Positions 9,873 through 22,377 are shown, numbered from the stretch's first letter. The stretch is 64,000 bases of DNA from Periconia sp. R9002 (GCA_023627715.1 JAMAHW010000017.1:310001-374000); one strand, 5' to 3'. Notes: generated by a model from the sequence alone, not told the origin. A program made the numbers and translations.

Positions 9873-10730
9873 CAGGGAGTAGTGAAGATGCACGGGAATG
9901 TCACGTGTATGCTCGAAAACGACGTGTTCTGGTGGGGAGAAAAGAATTCGAAAGATGTGCGACTCAAGAATCTGTCTCGCTACGATGATGGTCAGTCACT
10001 GAGTGTCCACGGTCCCTTCTATAGCCAGACATCATTGAAAAATACGCGACCAGTACCGAATGGTGAGGAAGCGGGCGAAGACATGTTTTATGCATTGTGA
10101 TCGCCAATCATCGCGTCATTCATGTCAGGTATGTACACAAAGTGCCTGTGGTTGATGTTGTCGAGTCACAAATAAAGGTAGATGAATTATCAGAGAATTT
10201 TGATCCAGAATATAACGAAGCGTGATGATAGTTTTTCGCATAGGCAGTTTACTTGTATTAACCAGAACGTCCACATATAATTGTTGTCTTGGAGTCACTG
10301 TTCCGGTAAGAAGGTCTCGGAATCGTCGGAAAGGCATTCCGAATAGCCAAGCCGCCCCGCCACCACAAAGAAGACCCACTCTCCCAACATCGTCACTCCT
10401 TGTCACCTCCTCTTCACACTCGAACGCGTATCCATTCACTTCTTCGGCTTCGGTAGGCGGTTCGATGCTTCTATTGGGAGATAGCTCTCTTCGAAATGGT
10501 GGTTATTGTTGATCTGGACGATGAGCCACCGGAACATGGCCATCGAGCGCCACAGAAACCACTCCACCACTCCCTTGGCGTCGGGGCCGGCACAGCTGGC
10601 AGCGATCAGAACGGCAGCGAGGCAACAGCAGAGGGACGGAAAAACCCGAATATCAATGGATTTTCTGCCGCTCTGAGCTGTTATCCGTGAGCTCGAACCT
10701 TCAGCAAGGACAGAACTCCACGCTCGATGC
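9873..10730. other. Intergenic upstream of the F-box gene
   Basis: No certain gene. Near its right end (10656-10676) lies a short frame reading Met-Asp-Phe-Leu-Pro-Leu-stop, in phase with the F-box gene. It looks like the usual opening of an F-box but is cut by TGA. Confidence 0.4.
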
Positions 10731-11839
10731 ATGCTAACCATAGCTTCATACAGCGTAGTCAGACAGCTCGCGTCCCAGCTGGACCTCAACTCACTGCACG
10801 ATCTATCACGCACGTGTAGACAGTTTCGTGCCAATCTTCTTGAATATAGAGACCAATTGATCAAGCATACACTACATTGCGAGAACGAAGATGCCGACGC
10901 TGGTGCCCTTCTCGGGTCTCGTCTTATGGAGGCTCATGCGAACTTCCGGTCGTCGCGTCAATTAACCAGCGGTCGAGTCGGGAGATGTGCACACGATATG
11001 GTCGGTGAGTGTCAGCGCTGTGCACGTGTTGTTTGTCGCGTACGTTGATCAAGGGTTACTCTGTCGAGTCTATGCTGACTGAGAAACAGAACTGTACCAT
11101 TAAGCCGCCTGCGACGCCTGTTTTGCGGGCTCGCCATCGCCGGCTGTGCCGCACCTGTACGAAGGCCCCGTTGCATCTACTGACAGCCTTCAAACGGCCC
11201 CGCGCGTCGTCGATTGATTCATGGTCAGATTCGCCAGCTCCACGTCCCGATGTTTTCGATGTTGGAGGGCATCGCGCCTTCACAACTCCAGCTTTCGGAA
11301 GGACACCCTGCGTATGCGATACCATGGTATGGCTGTGCCAAACGTGTGGCTCACAGTTTCGTAACGCCGACACCTCCTATCTGCGAGCGTGGACATGGCG
11401 GACGCGATATAGCCATTACCTCGGCGGAGTGGGCACAGGGGCTGGCGAAGGAAACGAGGGCGTGGAGTGCGGAAGGGGCTCAGATTGCCTGGCAGCAAGG
11501 GTCGTCGAGCACGAGGTGGACTGCCATCAGAGTTCAGAGGCCCCAACAGCATCATCTCCTGGCCGATGGACCGGCACCAGCTACCATGCGCAAGAGATAG
11601 AAGGTATCGGCAACGTGATCAAGAAGAAGGTCAAGAAACAAGTCCATGTAGGCCAGTGTGTAAAGATCTACCGAGATGAAAAGGATAGATCCATACAGTA
11701 CCTGGAGCGAGAGGTTTCCGGTAAACTGCGTAGTTGGTGTTCTTGGTGTGAACGAGTAGTGCCCAGTGAAAAAGATCGCGAAGAAGCTGCAGGTCTCAGG
11801 CGCGTATCAACCGGATCTAGCACCGCATCTTCCACTTAG
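10731..11839 (+). CDS. Fungal F-box protein with zinc-knuckle region
   Basis: Exons are 10731-11039 and 11090-11839 (50-bp intron with a GTACGT donor); 352 residues from the ATG at 10731. The N-terminus matches the back half of an F-box: Ser-Tyr, then L-x3-L-x3-S-R-T-C-R-x-F. Directly after it, splicing creates a C-x2-C-x4-C-R-N-C-T-x-K-P-P block and a second R-L-C-R-T-C block, which is characteristic of a known group of fungal F-box proteins. More Cys pairs follow (C-V-C, W-L-C-Q-T-C, W-C-S-W-C), so zinc binding is likely. Such proteins act as substrate adaptors of SCF ubiquitin ligases. The first helix of the F-box (LPxE) is missing from this start, so the true N-terminus may lie upstream. 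Confidence 0.8.
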
Positions 11840-12744
11840 TCATAAATCGATTGTCTTCTCAAGTCTACGCTTCCATACCTAGTCCTGCTTAATTCCATTT
11901 TCAGATTGTAAATTCAGCTTCCACACTCGCTACTTTAAGGCTTTTTGGTATGTCCACTATTGATATGTCGAATCATTCTAACTTTTGACCGCCAATTAGG
12001 GTCTTTGATCATTATGATATGGCACTCTTGATAATGGTATGATATTCTCCTACTCATCTTTGCTAGAAAATGTGCATGTAGATACACAAGGTTGACCTCG
12101 TTTTGGCCCCAGATACAATGCCAGAACTCGGACACGATCAATTTGCCTCGTATTCCAGGATTTAAAGATCCGATACATCTGAAACAGATCCGGGGCCAAC
12201 TTGCCGGGTATAGCTCAGTGGGGTACGTTCATATGTTGTGGTGCACACAGCTAGAGCATCGTCCAACCTCTTCTTCCCTCCCTCTTCCAACCCTTTTTCT
12301 CTATTCAACTTTTTGATGGTTTTTCCTTCTTTCCATCATTCGGCAGCCTTTTTACAATGTTATGTTGTAATAGCGTCCGGATCACCAGCTCTTGTCTTAC
12401 TTGGCTGGCGGGATACAAGGCTCCGGTGTTTGTACGATGGCTATCCACTGTCAGTTTGATGTACAGCCCACTGAGTTCGGCTACGGACTCTGGAGCCAAT
12501 ACAGCGACGCAATGGCTTGCAGAATATGCATGCGGATATTGCCTTGCACCTCCAACCGTGGGATAGGGAACTGGAGATCAGGACCACTTAGAATTGTTTT
12601 TTTTTCGGATCAACCCCTATGTCAATATCTGGATAACACATAATCGAGTGTCCCTACCCTCTCGGTTTGCGACCCCAACATTCATCAATGCGAAATTCCT
12701 GAAGTCTCACATAAAAATTTTGTTTGCTGCCTTAGCTCCTCACA
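11840..12744. other. Intergenic
   Basis: About 900 bp with only short frames. At 12203-12222 there is a tRNA-like 5' fragment (TATAGCTCAGTGG) without matching T-arm or acceptor stem. A T-run lies near 12596-12605. Confidence 0.45.
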
Positions 12745-13717
12745 ATGAAACAATGTTTCTATGCTTTTTGGATTCTCTTTTCCGTCTTCCATGTCGTCTG
12801 CGGAACTTGTTACTTTCCGGATGGTTCGTCCGCGCAAGATACACCATGCAATACAGGATCAGCGAACTCTTCTTGCTGTAGTCTCGGCTACGCTTGTCTT
12901 TCAAACCACATTTGCGCTCTCACAGATCAGACGCCTGCCGAGTCAGCGAAGAGCTCACCACCCTTTGTTCGCGCAAGCTGTACCGATAAGTCCTGGACTA
13001 GTCCAGAGTGTCCATTGTTTTGCCTGAACAGTACGAATGGGGACAATCTTGGGCTCATGGGTATGGGGATGAAAAGGTGCGATGCGGGAGGGAAGACAAA
13101 TCGATTCTATTGTTCAAATAGGATATTGGCGGATATTAGTGAGAAAGATATCTGTGCCAACTCCAGTCAATATACTGAATTTCCGGGTCAGTTCCTACGC
13201 AATTTCTTAAGTACTAATCATTTTAATTATCAGAACAGAATATCCCACGACGGTAACCATCATTGGCAACACTCCAACATCTTCATCATTAACAAGTAAG
13301 ATATCCTCATCGGCTTCACAAAGCATGGATTCGACAAATCCGACTAGAGCACCAGCGGTATCCTCTGCAAATAGTTCCACTGCAAGAGAAACAGGGAATA
13401 TCGGGTTGAGTCTAGGGCTCGGACTGGGCTTAGGACTTGGTTTAGGGATACCAATCCTGGCCAGTATAACTGTTTTCATTTTCTACCACCAGCGACGTCA
13501 CGCGCGAGGTCCACCGACCCCGGCAAAAGACACTCCTCCTTCCTCTTCCCCAGCAAGTGCATGTAGGAGCGAATTGAGTGTGCCTCTTCCCGCTGTTTAT
13601 GAAGTTGAGTCAAAGACTCTTTATGAGCTATCAGCGTTAAAAGAGAAAGAAACCATGTCTCGCCACGAGCTGTCTTCAACGCAGGGAGCACCCAAGGGGA
13701 CCAAATTGATAAAATGA
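12745..13717 (+). CDS. Cys-rich cell-surface protein, single-pass (Mid2/WSC-like layout)
   Basis: Exons are 12745-13186 and 13239-13717; 306 residues. The intron ends after AACAG, and joining there restores one long frame. The layout is a signal peptide (about 1-20) and a Cys-rich ectodomain of roughly 120 residues with a C-Y-F-P-D-G start, a C-C pair and C-L-S-N-x-x-C-A. A Ser/Thr-rich stalk (about 145-205) follows, then a helix containing an unusual Gly-Leu repeat (about 215-245) with a basic stop-transfer R-R-H, and a cytosolic tail of about 80 residues. Fungal proteins of this layout include wall-stress sensors and many uncharacterised surface proteins. Role in wall sensing is inference. 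Confidence 0.8.
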
Positions 13718-14295
13718 AAGTGAGTGCAATTTAGATCATTCGAGCGAGAGGTTGGTACTTCAGTCTAGACAAGCTCTCGCTTCATTCATTGTATTTTCTC
13801 TGTAATGTTGATCAACGCCCCTATTTTCCAAAACTGCACCGAACTATTGGTTATGTTAAAAATAAATCGTGTTTTATTCTACTACGCTACTAACTTTATG
13901 ACCGCGATGTAAAGCCTGAAGGGGGGGCAGTGAATGAAGCGTACTATTCGCTATCGTAGTGTGTGAAGTTACATGCATCGAGACAATGCGAGCTGCCTCC
14001 CGGCAACAGCAAATTCAGTCATCGTGACATTTTTGTTTACCTGGAACGGATTTAAGACGAGATAATTCGCTTTCATTTCGCTTGTCTTCCGTCTTTCACA
14101 TGTTGTTCACTTTCACCGATCCGCACCTTCCTCACAACCGCGCCAAGACCCGCACCTTCCTCGCAATGAGAAGCGCGACGCGTCTGCCTTGGAGTTAGCG
14201 ACACCAGCAAACATCTTGCACCATACCGCGTGCCACTAATCGTCTGGCTCTATCTGATACATCTCAAGCCTGTACGCATTGGGCGTTCCAACACC
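13718..14295. other. Intergenic
   Basis: Promoter region of the zf-PARP gene, C/T-rich toward its right end. No gene was seen. Confidence 0.5.
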
Positions 14296-15503
14296 ATGGC
14301 CACAACTACGACCAAGACCACGACGTCGACCAAGACAGCTACCGAGACTGAGGAGAATGAGCCAAAGCACGTCCTTGAGCATTCCGTCTCTAGTTCCGCC
14401 ATCTGCAAGCAAGCTGCATGCAAGAGGGCGAAAACAATGATCAAAAAAGGCGAGTTGCGACTGGGCGTTCGAAGCTACTACGAGCCGGAGGAAAAGTACA
14501 TCCGTTTGTGGCGTCACTGGTAGGGTCATCTTTGAGATAATACGTCTTGTGGAGCCTAATCTAACTTTTGCAAGGGGATGTACGACGCCTAAGCAGATCA
14601 AGACCATGAAAGAGCTGGCTGGAGATGAGGTCACCAACGTTGCTGGATGTACGTATCTCCCGAAAGAAATTCTCATGCTACACCTATTTTGATATACTGG
14701 GATTTTTACATCTTTTGAGAGAATGGGTTGATTTTGCTGACTCAATGCCCCTATCTATAGACCAATCTCTCAGCGCTGAAAGCCAGGAACAAGTCCGGCT
14801 TGCCTTTGAGGAGGGAAAAGTCGTCGATAAAGAGTGGAAAGATATCCGCACCGACCTTGCCAGAAGCATCCACAGTGGTGGCGAGCTCATGAATGCGGTG
14901 GGCTACAAAGTTGAGGTTGCTTCTCGCCGTGCTGGTTGCCGCAGTGCAGATTGCACTGCCGAAGGCAGCAATATCGTGAAGGGAGAGTTGAGATTGGGTA
15001 TTGCAACGCTATTCCTCGGAGAGCATACTTCATGGAACTACAAGCATTGGTGAGCATCGAGACTAATTAACTTGGATCTTTCTAATACCCTTTGTAGGCG
15101 GTGTGTCTCCAAGCTTGATCTCCAGGGAGCACGGGAGTATCATGAGCTAGATGAGCTTGATGGCATCGACAGCCTGCCAGAGGAATACCGAACTGCCATT
15201 CTTCAATCTTTCGAGCAGAACGAGGTTGTTGATCCGCCCATGCTGGAGCCTGCGCCTGTCAAAAAGGCCAAGAAATCTCGCAAGATCGATGTCGACAGCG
15301 ATACCGATGATAACGAGCCCAAGCCCGAGCCTCCCAAAAAGACTAGGAAACCTCGCAAGAAGAAAGTAGACTCTGACGAGAGCGAAGAGATTCTGCCAAA
15401 GAAAACCAGGGGTAGGAAGCGCGTTGTCAACGAACTTGAGGCCGAGGAGGCCGCAGACAAGGCCAAGACACCCCGACCAAAACGCAAGACGCGCAGTGGT
15501 TGA
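14296..15503 (+). CDS. Tandem PARP-type zinc-finger protein
   Basis: Four exons: 14296-14519, 14575-14648, 14761-15049 and 15098-15503; 330 residues. Two zf-PARP fingers of the fungal C-x4-C...H-x2-C type are present. The first runs Cys-Lys-Gln-Ala-Ala-Cys to His-Trp-Gly-Cys; the second runs Cys-Arg-Ser-Ala-Asp-Cys to His-Trp-Arg-Cys. Each has a Lys-Gly-Glu-Leu-Arg-Leu-Gly core and a following helical segment. The C-terminal 80 residues are Lys/Arg/Pro/Glu-rich with several nuclear-localisation-like blocks and acidic Ser-Asp clusters. zf-PARP domains bind DNA breaks, so a nuclear DNA-damage or chromatin role is likely. An intron splits the same Trp codon of the H-W-x-C motif in both fingers. 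Confidence 0.9.
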
Positions 15504-16026
15504 GTCTCATGGGCTCAGTCACTGAATATTCACTAGAGAGGTGCTCATTGTTTGGGGATTATCTCGAATAGTCTTCTCGTGGAACATTCTCCTAGTCCCG
15601 TGTTTCATTGCTCAGCTTCCATGATCAATTGAAGGGCATCAAGGTTTCTATCATAACTAGGAATGGACCGATCATAAGTGACTGCTTCTGTAAGAAAGAG
15701 CAGCTACACAATCTAGATGAAAATATTTTAGAAATACGACTCGAGGATGAAGTTGCTGGTGTTCTTAACTTTTGTATGGTGACATGGCTTGAAATCGGCG
15801 AAACTTCGGCTACTGTAATATCTCCGTGACATCTCCGCTTCCCTCCGCCGCCGCAAAGCTAAGCTGTCCTCTCCACTTCCCCTCATACGGTGTAATTCAT
15901 CTGTTCAAAATCCCGACCATTAACACCTGTACAGAGCAAAAACGTGCAGCGAACGAACAATACCTACTGATCTCCCGTCCAAACGTCGTACGCTCATCGA
16001 TATAATCAAACTCCGTGCCCGCCGCC
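15504..16026. other. Intergenic
   Basis: 3' region of the zf-PARP gene and promoter of the thioredoxin gene. A weak 73-residue frame begins at a TTG and is not accepted. Confidence 0.5.
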
Positions 16027-16608
16027 ATGCCGGACAAGATCGTTAACGTCACATCCTCGTCCCACTTCGACAAGCTCCTCTCCTCGTCCTCCTACACTAT
16101 CGTCGACTTCTACGCAGACTGGTGCGGACCCTGCAAACAAATCGCGCCCGTATTTGCCAGCCTCGCCGAGCGAGAAAGCAAACCAGGACGCGTGCAATTC
16201 GTCAAGGTCGATGTGGACAGCCAGCAGGATGTGGCGCGGAAGTACGGAGTGAGCGCTATGCCAACGTTCCTCGTGATAAAAGGCACATCCGTCGTGGAGA
16301 CTCTAAAGGGCGCGAACCCTTCTGCCCTCACAGCTGCCGTGAGGAAAGCCGTCGCGGACAGCGCAAATGGACCCGCCGCTCGCGGTGTACACTTTCAAAG
16401 CAAAGGCTATACTCTCGGCTCATCCACGCAGCCGAGCCGACCTGTGGGACAAGGCGCTTTTGCGGGCCTGCAGAATATGATGAGTGGGAATGGTGGGTTT
16501 GGTGATAAAGTGGTGAGGTTCTTTGCGCTCTACTTTGTCAGCCTGTTCTCGCTTGATTCATATCGCTCGGCAGAACAGAGCCCGTTTGCGGTCAGGGGCC
16601 GAAGGTAG
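16027..16608 (+). CDS. Thioredoxin with hydrophobic C-terminal tail
   Basis: The frame is open from 16015 but the first ATG is at 16027, giving 193 residues. A thioredoxin domain fills residues 1-110 with the active site Trp-Cys-Gly-Pro-Cys (C33, C36), the buried Asp before the active site, and the cis-Pro loop Ala-Met-Pro-Thr. Plain thioredoxins end there; this one adds about 85 residues. The addition is a Gly/Ser-rich linker and then a hydrophobic helix (about 160-178, with Phe-Phe-Ala-Leu-Tyr-Phe). The short polar end fits a tail-anchored protein. It would act as a disulfide reductase, possibly held on a membrane surface; the anchoring is inference. Confidence 0.92.
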   Translation: MPDKIVNVTSSSHFDKLLSSSSYTIVDFYADWCGPCKQIAPVFASLAERESKPGRVQFVKVDVDSQQDVARKYGVSAMPTFLVIKGTSVVETLKGANPSALTAAVRKAVADSANGPAARGVHFQSKGYTLGSSTQPSRPVGQGAFAGLQNMMSGNGGFGDKVVRFFALYFVSLFSLDSYRSAEQSPFAVRGRR

Positions 16609-18172
16609 GAGTACAATCGAGAGGGAGGGGTGAATTATATGTTTGAGTAAAAGTGTGGGAGCCTTCTCACGAGGGTTCCTGTGGGACAAGGGCGTTTTGG
16701 AGGTATAGGAGTGAGGGAGTGCGATTTCTAAACATTCTTGTGTGCTTCGATGATTGAGACGCTCTCAAATGATCGTTCAGTTTTAGCCGTTTGATTGCTG
16801 TTCTGCTATTTCCGTCATTTCTGTTCAGACTACCTAGATGAGAGATTAGGAGAGACACCTCTAATTCCTTTCTCATATCGAAGAACCTTAAATTCCTTGC
16901 CCGTTCCGATCATGCCATCTCAATTCGCCCTCGGGTTCCAGTTTGGGCGACGGCTCCTATCTTATTTGAGAAATCAAATCTAATGGCCCTATTTAACTTT
17001 CCTGTATTATTGAGGATGCTGCTATGGCTTTGGAAAAAAGGCCAAAAGCTTATTACGGCTTGGGTGAAAACTCACGTTTGCACATTGAATTGAAGGCAGC
17101 TTTGCCTTGTTTTTTTGGGCAAAAGTGATAGATTCTTCTGGGAGTAGTTCAATGGCCGTACGATGAGTCTTGACTATCGATGATTGATGTCGGACATGTC
17201 ACTGCTACTCTCTATCATACATACTTTCTCTAGGAATATCGAGCAGTAGAGGATCCTAGTGGTCGGCAAAATATTTTTAGGGCTGTTTCATGCGTATGAA
17301 ACTAGAATTCGAATAAGATAGATTAGTAGTAATTTGTCGTCTCTAGAGCATAATTATAGATTATAGCGAACGACCACAGTTTTGCAGCATAATATCCCAA
17401 AGATCCTTCAGAGATCCCTGACTGCTTGATACTTGCTTAGAAAAATAGTAGATATTGTTTAATGCCGCAAGAATCCATAATACAAATTAGGACACAGGTG
17501 GGGGAAATATGACAGAATAACCGCGGGCATGAGAGAGTGGCGCTGTAAACCTAACTCAGTCAAGCAAGATCTGAAAACTAGCAAGGGCTCTCGGGAGATC
17601 TACTCGAGGTTTCCGTTTCCGTATGGTATGCCAAGATGAGGAGAAAACATTTCCCGCGGGCATTTGGCAACATAATGTTGCACGGTATGACTGCTCTTGT
17701 CCATAATCCGGTATCGAATGTGCATATCTTGATGTTTCGATTCTGCCAAATCTGAGCATATGCTTGTAGCGAAACAACTGGAGGATTAGCATCGATGAGC
17801 GGTCGGACCAGAGGTCCGTCCACTAAAGCCGCCAACAGGAGAAATGAAAACAGGAAACCCCGGCTAGAACAAATAGAGCGTGGCCTAACCAATTGCTAGA
17901 AGTAGCACTTGAGGTCACTAAACTAGGTTATTTCACCAAACATGGAACAATCTGATGGTCTCTGTTCGATCCCGCCACCTTAACTTTCTTCCTCCACGCC
18001 CGTGCTTGGAGTCGCGAAAAGTCTCATTCACTCGACTATCAAAGACATCCAAGTGTTCGAATGCTCAATCCCACCCTCTTCTGGTCTGAGGCGGGTTGGT
18101 GCTGCATGAAATGCGACTGAACCGGGCCAAGCCGGAAACACATCAAGCTAGTGATTGATAGCTCCTTGATAG
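16609..18172. other. Long intergenic region
   Basis: About 1.56 kb, AT-rich in its middle part. A minus-strand frame at 17578-17892 looks secreted-like but has no ATG start. No tRNA, repeat or confident gene was seen. Confidence 0.45.
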
Positions 18173-21100
18173 ATGAGCCCCTCCACTCCCACCGACTATC
18201 ACGGGACTTCGTCGCCCGCTCAACAACACTACCATGAAGCAGTGAGCGATGCGCAGCGAAAATTGTCCCTGCGCTCCATTTCAGAGCTCCAAAAGAGCGC
18301 GGCACATGCTCAGTTGCAGAAAGTGAGCTTGCTGGCGGCTGCTGACCACGATGCACGCCCTACGTTCGCCATCAATGTTTCCTCCGATCTGCCTTACGCC
18401 ACTGGTCCTCTGGAGTTCATCTATATCAACTCTGCTCTTGTCACTGTGCCTGGATTGCTGAAGAAAGTTAGCGGAAATGACAGCCCGGATGCCATCTTCA
18501 CCGACGCTTACGAGTCGCATGTAGCCTTCAAGAGTTGGCTGTGGAACAAGGCTGAACCCTCTGATGAGGCTCTCAGGGGCAAAGGCTATATTTTCGCTGA
18601 TCATCTGTGGTGGCTGACCTCGATTGAGCATTATGCGGTTGTGAGCGGTATTCCCATGAGCCTGTTGCAGTTGAGTCGCAGTGCTCAGAGACGTAGGGAT
18701 CAGTCCATGGACGCTCAAGAACACAAAACTCCTAAAAAAGATCAGCAATCTGTTCCTGGTCGCTTACCCGCCCTGCCCCTAATCGATACCACAGTGGCTG
18801 ATACCCTGAGATCTACCCAAGAGCGGTCTCCATCTACACCCACCACCATGTCCAAAACTTTTGCACCCAATGGCCCATTCGACTACACCCTCGATCCGCC
18901 ATCAGCAACAATGTCAGATCATGTCCGCTATTTCCGGAGCGTAGCATGGGAAAAAACGCCCCTGGGCCCGATGCAAAAGTGGTCACCCCAACTAAGATGT
19001 GTAGTGAACATGATCATGAACGATTGCTATCCTGCGGTTTTGTTTTGGGGTGAAGAGGTTACTATGATTTACAACGAAGCTTACATTGATCTCATTAGCC
19101 CTCTCCATCCTTGTATGGGACAGAGTGCCCGAGTCGCCGCGAAGGAGTCTTGGCCGCATTTTGAGCCTATCAATCAGCATATCAACGCTACGGGTCATTC
19201 AATAAGTAATCACGATTTACCACTATTTCTGAATAGACATGGTTTCTTGGAAGAAACCTTCTTTTCTTTCCAGTTCACTCCCATTCTAGACCATGTTGGA
19301 AATGTAGCCGGCTACTACCAACCTTTTGTGGAAACCACTAAGTATGGATCTCCTTGGATTTCTCATCCTGATTTATTGTTATAAGCTGACTTGACATACC
19401 AGAAATGGTCTTCTCCAGCGCAGAGTGTCGACTTTGGTGGAAGTTGGTAGCCAGACAGCCAAGGCTCGTGATCTCCCTACATACTGGGATCTCGTCATCA
19501 ATACATTGACTATCAATGACAAGGACGCTCCTTTTGCTTTGCTTTACGCTGCAGAATCTCAAAATGGTGCGCCTTCATCCTGTCTACCATCCCCCGGTAG
19601 CATGAGCAGCGAGGTACAACATTACGCACTCAAAGGTTCCATTGGCGTCGAACCTGGCCATCCAATTGCGCCAGCCGCCATTGATATCAGAATGGATAAG
19701 TCTTCTATATTTCATCCACACTTGTTGAAGACAATGAAGACTAGGAAACCCATTGTCGTTCACTTTAGCGAGTTGGACCTGCCGGGTGGATTCTTGGATG
19801 GTATCAAATGGCGAGGCTACGGCGACCCGTGCCGATCTGTCATTATCTGCCCCGTATTGCCCACCACGAGTGAGCAGATCCAGGCATTCTTGATCGTGGG
19901 CATCAACCCGCGCCGCCCCTTTGATGAGGACTACCAACAATACGTGCATGTCATGCTACGCCTGCTGGCGACTTCTCTCGCATCCGTGGTACTGTTTGAC
20001 GAAGAAATTCGTCAGAAAGAAAATGCCATAGTGCGAGCTGCTCGTATACAGGAGCAGCTTTTGAACGAACTGCAGCTCAAGGAGAAGAAGTTTCAGCGTT
20101 TTGCCGAGAGATCTGACGTAGCCATTTTCACGATAGACGGTGCTGGGAGATATACATATCGCAATCGAAGCTGGTACGATCTTTTCGAAACTGCCGTGGA
20201 CCGAGAAGATGTGATGAGTGCGTGGACCACCATCGTGTTTCCGGAAGATATTGAAAGATGCGAAGCCCTATTCGAGAAGCTAGTGGTCGACAAGGTCGCC
20301 ATCTGCTTTGAGTTGCGAACAAACATCCCCTGGACACCTCCTGCTTCCTTGCGTCAATCTGAAAGCCAATCGCAGAGGCATTATAAGTGGATTCTGTCTT
20401 CTGCATATCCGGAACTGGACGAAAAGGGGGACATCATTGAAATTGTGGGAAATGTCACGGACATATCCAAGCAGAAGTGGGCTGAAGGCGTCCAAAAAAT
20501 CCGCATGAATGATGCTCTGGACAGCAAAAGGCATTTAGAGGTAATTTACAGATTCAATTTGCCAGCAGCTCTTGCTAAGATGTTCCCACAATCTAGCACT
20601 TCATCGATACAACCTCGCACGAAATGCGCAATCCTCTTTCAGCTATCATGCAATGTGCCGATGGTATATTGGCATCTTACCCTGACGCCGAAGATGATTT
20701 CTCCATGCCATCTCCGGACACTTATGCAACTATACTGGATCAGACGCTCGATGCTGCGCAGACCATTGCTCAGTGCGCACAGCATATGAAGCAGATTGTA
20801 GATGACATTCTTACCATTTCTAAACTTGATTCAGGCTTGCTAATCATCACTCCAATTGAAGCACAGCCGGAGAGTGTCGTTAGGCATGCCGTCAAAATGT
20901 TCGAAAGCGAAGCAAAAGCGGCGGATGTTGGTATGACGTTGCATATCGATAAGTCATTCCGTGATTTGAACATTGACTGGATGTCTTTGGATCCGACTAG
21001 ACTTCTCCAAGTAAGTATACGTTCCTCTTTCAAATGGCAACACTGACCCATCGAGGTGCTCATCAACCTTATTACCAATGCGCTCAAATTCACACGTCTT

Positions 21101-22377
21101 GAACCAACCCGCAACATCAAAGTGACTCTCTCAGCGAGTAAGGAAGAGCCAAGTTCAGCCGCGGGTGATATCCAATTCGAGACAAAGCTAGTAAAAGAGG
21201 ATCCTCGATTGATAGAAGACTGGAAGCTCGGATCCAACCTCTATTTGCTATTCTCCGTGGCCGACACTGGGAGAGGGTTGTCAGAACATGAGAGGAGCAC
21301 TCTTTTCGGTCGCTTCGCTCAGGCATCACCAAGAACTCATATCAATTACGGCGGCTCCGGACTGGGTCTCTTTATATCTCGCAGGCTCACGGAGCTGCAA
21401 GGCGGAGCCATCGGCTTGGCTAGTGAACCCAAAAAAGGAAGCACCTTCTCGTTTTACATAAGAACGAGGAGATCAGGCGTGGTGCCCAACCGAAGGTCCA
21501 GTTTGCCAGAAGTTTTCCCAGAAGACATGAGGCACCGAGCGACTACCCGAAAGGAGATTGACCGACTACGCAGGCCCATGGGATCGCCATCAGGAGAAGG
21601 CCTGGAACGCAGACTATCCATCAGGTCCCAACGATCACCAGAGAAGACGGATTCATCTACTGCGAACGAAGAAGCAGCGGCCGATCTTTACAGAAAATCA
21701 TCCATCGGCCGCCGGCAATCAGCACTCACCTCCGACGTGCCCGCTCAGGCGATGAGCCTGCCGCGCCAGCCTAGCCTGCGTGAACTAAAGCACAAGAATA
21801 ACATTCCTAACCAACTTCACGTTCTCGTCGTGGAAGATAACCTAGTGAACCAAAAGGTCCTTGCAAAACAACTGCGAAACTTCGGTTGCGTAGTGAGTGT
21901 TGCTAACCACGGCGGCGAGGCCCTCGACTTCTTAGAAAAGACCAAACATTGGAGCAACAATTCACGAACTACGTCTACCTCACCCCAAGCTCCAGAACGT
22001 CCCGTCGACGTCGACCTGAGCGTCATACTGATGGACTGGGTAATATAACCTCCCATCCCTTCATCCTGCATACAAACTGAATCTCATCTGATAATCTACA
22101 GGAAATGCCAATTATGAACGGACTCGAAGCGACCACGAAAATTCGACAGCTGGAAACTTCGGGAGCGCTGCTGAGCAGGATACCAGTCATCGGCGTGACG
22201 GCGAATGTGCGGCGGCAGCAGATTCAGATGGCGATGGATGCGGGCATGGATGACGTTGTTAGCAAGCCTTTCCGGGTAGCAGAATTGATGGAGAGGATGA
22301 GGGGGATTGTGCAAGCGGTTTCGGAGAAGGGTAATACTAATGATGGAGGAAATGTGGAAAAGGATGGGAATGGGTGA
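18173..22377 (+). CDS. Hybrid histidine kinase (PAS-GAF-PAS-HisKA-HATPase-REC)
   Basis: Five exons: 18173-19341, 19403-20540, 20597-21010, 21056-22039 and 22102-22377; 1326 residues. The first PAS domain lies around 245-360, with the typical P-L-G-P-x3-W start and a Tyr-Asn-x-Ala-Tyr motif. A GAF-like region spans about 395-590 and a second PAS about 620-750. The H-box is Thr-Ser-His-Glu-Met-Arg-Asn-Pro with phosphorylated H777. The ATPase has an N-box (N915), Asp-Thr-Gly-Arg-Gly and Gly-Gly-Ser-Gly-Leu-Gly. The receiver has Val-Val-Glu-Asp-Asn (D1168) and the phospho-acceptor D1234 in Met-Asp-Trp-Glu-Met-Pro. All catalytic motifs are intact. It is soluble and would feed a phosphorelay through an Hpt protein to stress pathways. 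The fungal HHK class was not assigned. Confidence 0.93.

Noticed and set aside
12203..12222. tRNA-like D-arm sequence
   Set aside because: No anticodon stem, T-arm or acceptor pairing could be built downstream; at best a tRNA fragment.
15608..15829. 73-residue plus-strand frame
   Set aside because: Begins at TTG and has no family features or splice partners.
17578..17892. Minus-strand 104-residue frame with a signal-peptide-like start
   Set aside because: Starts at TTG, no upstream ATG, no spliced partner and no Cys pattern typical of secreted proteins.
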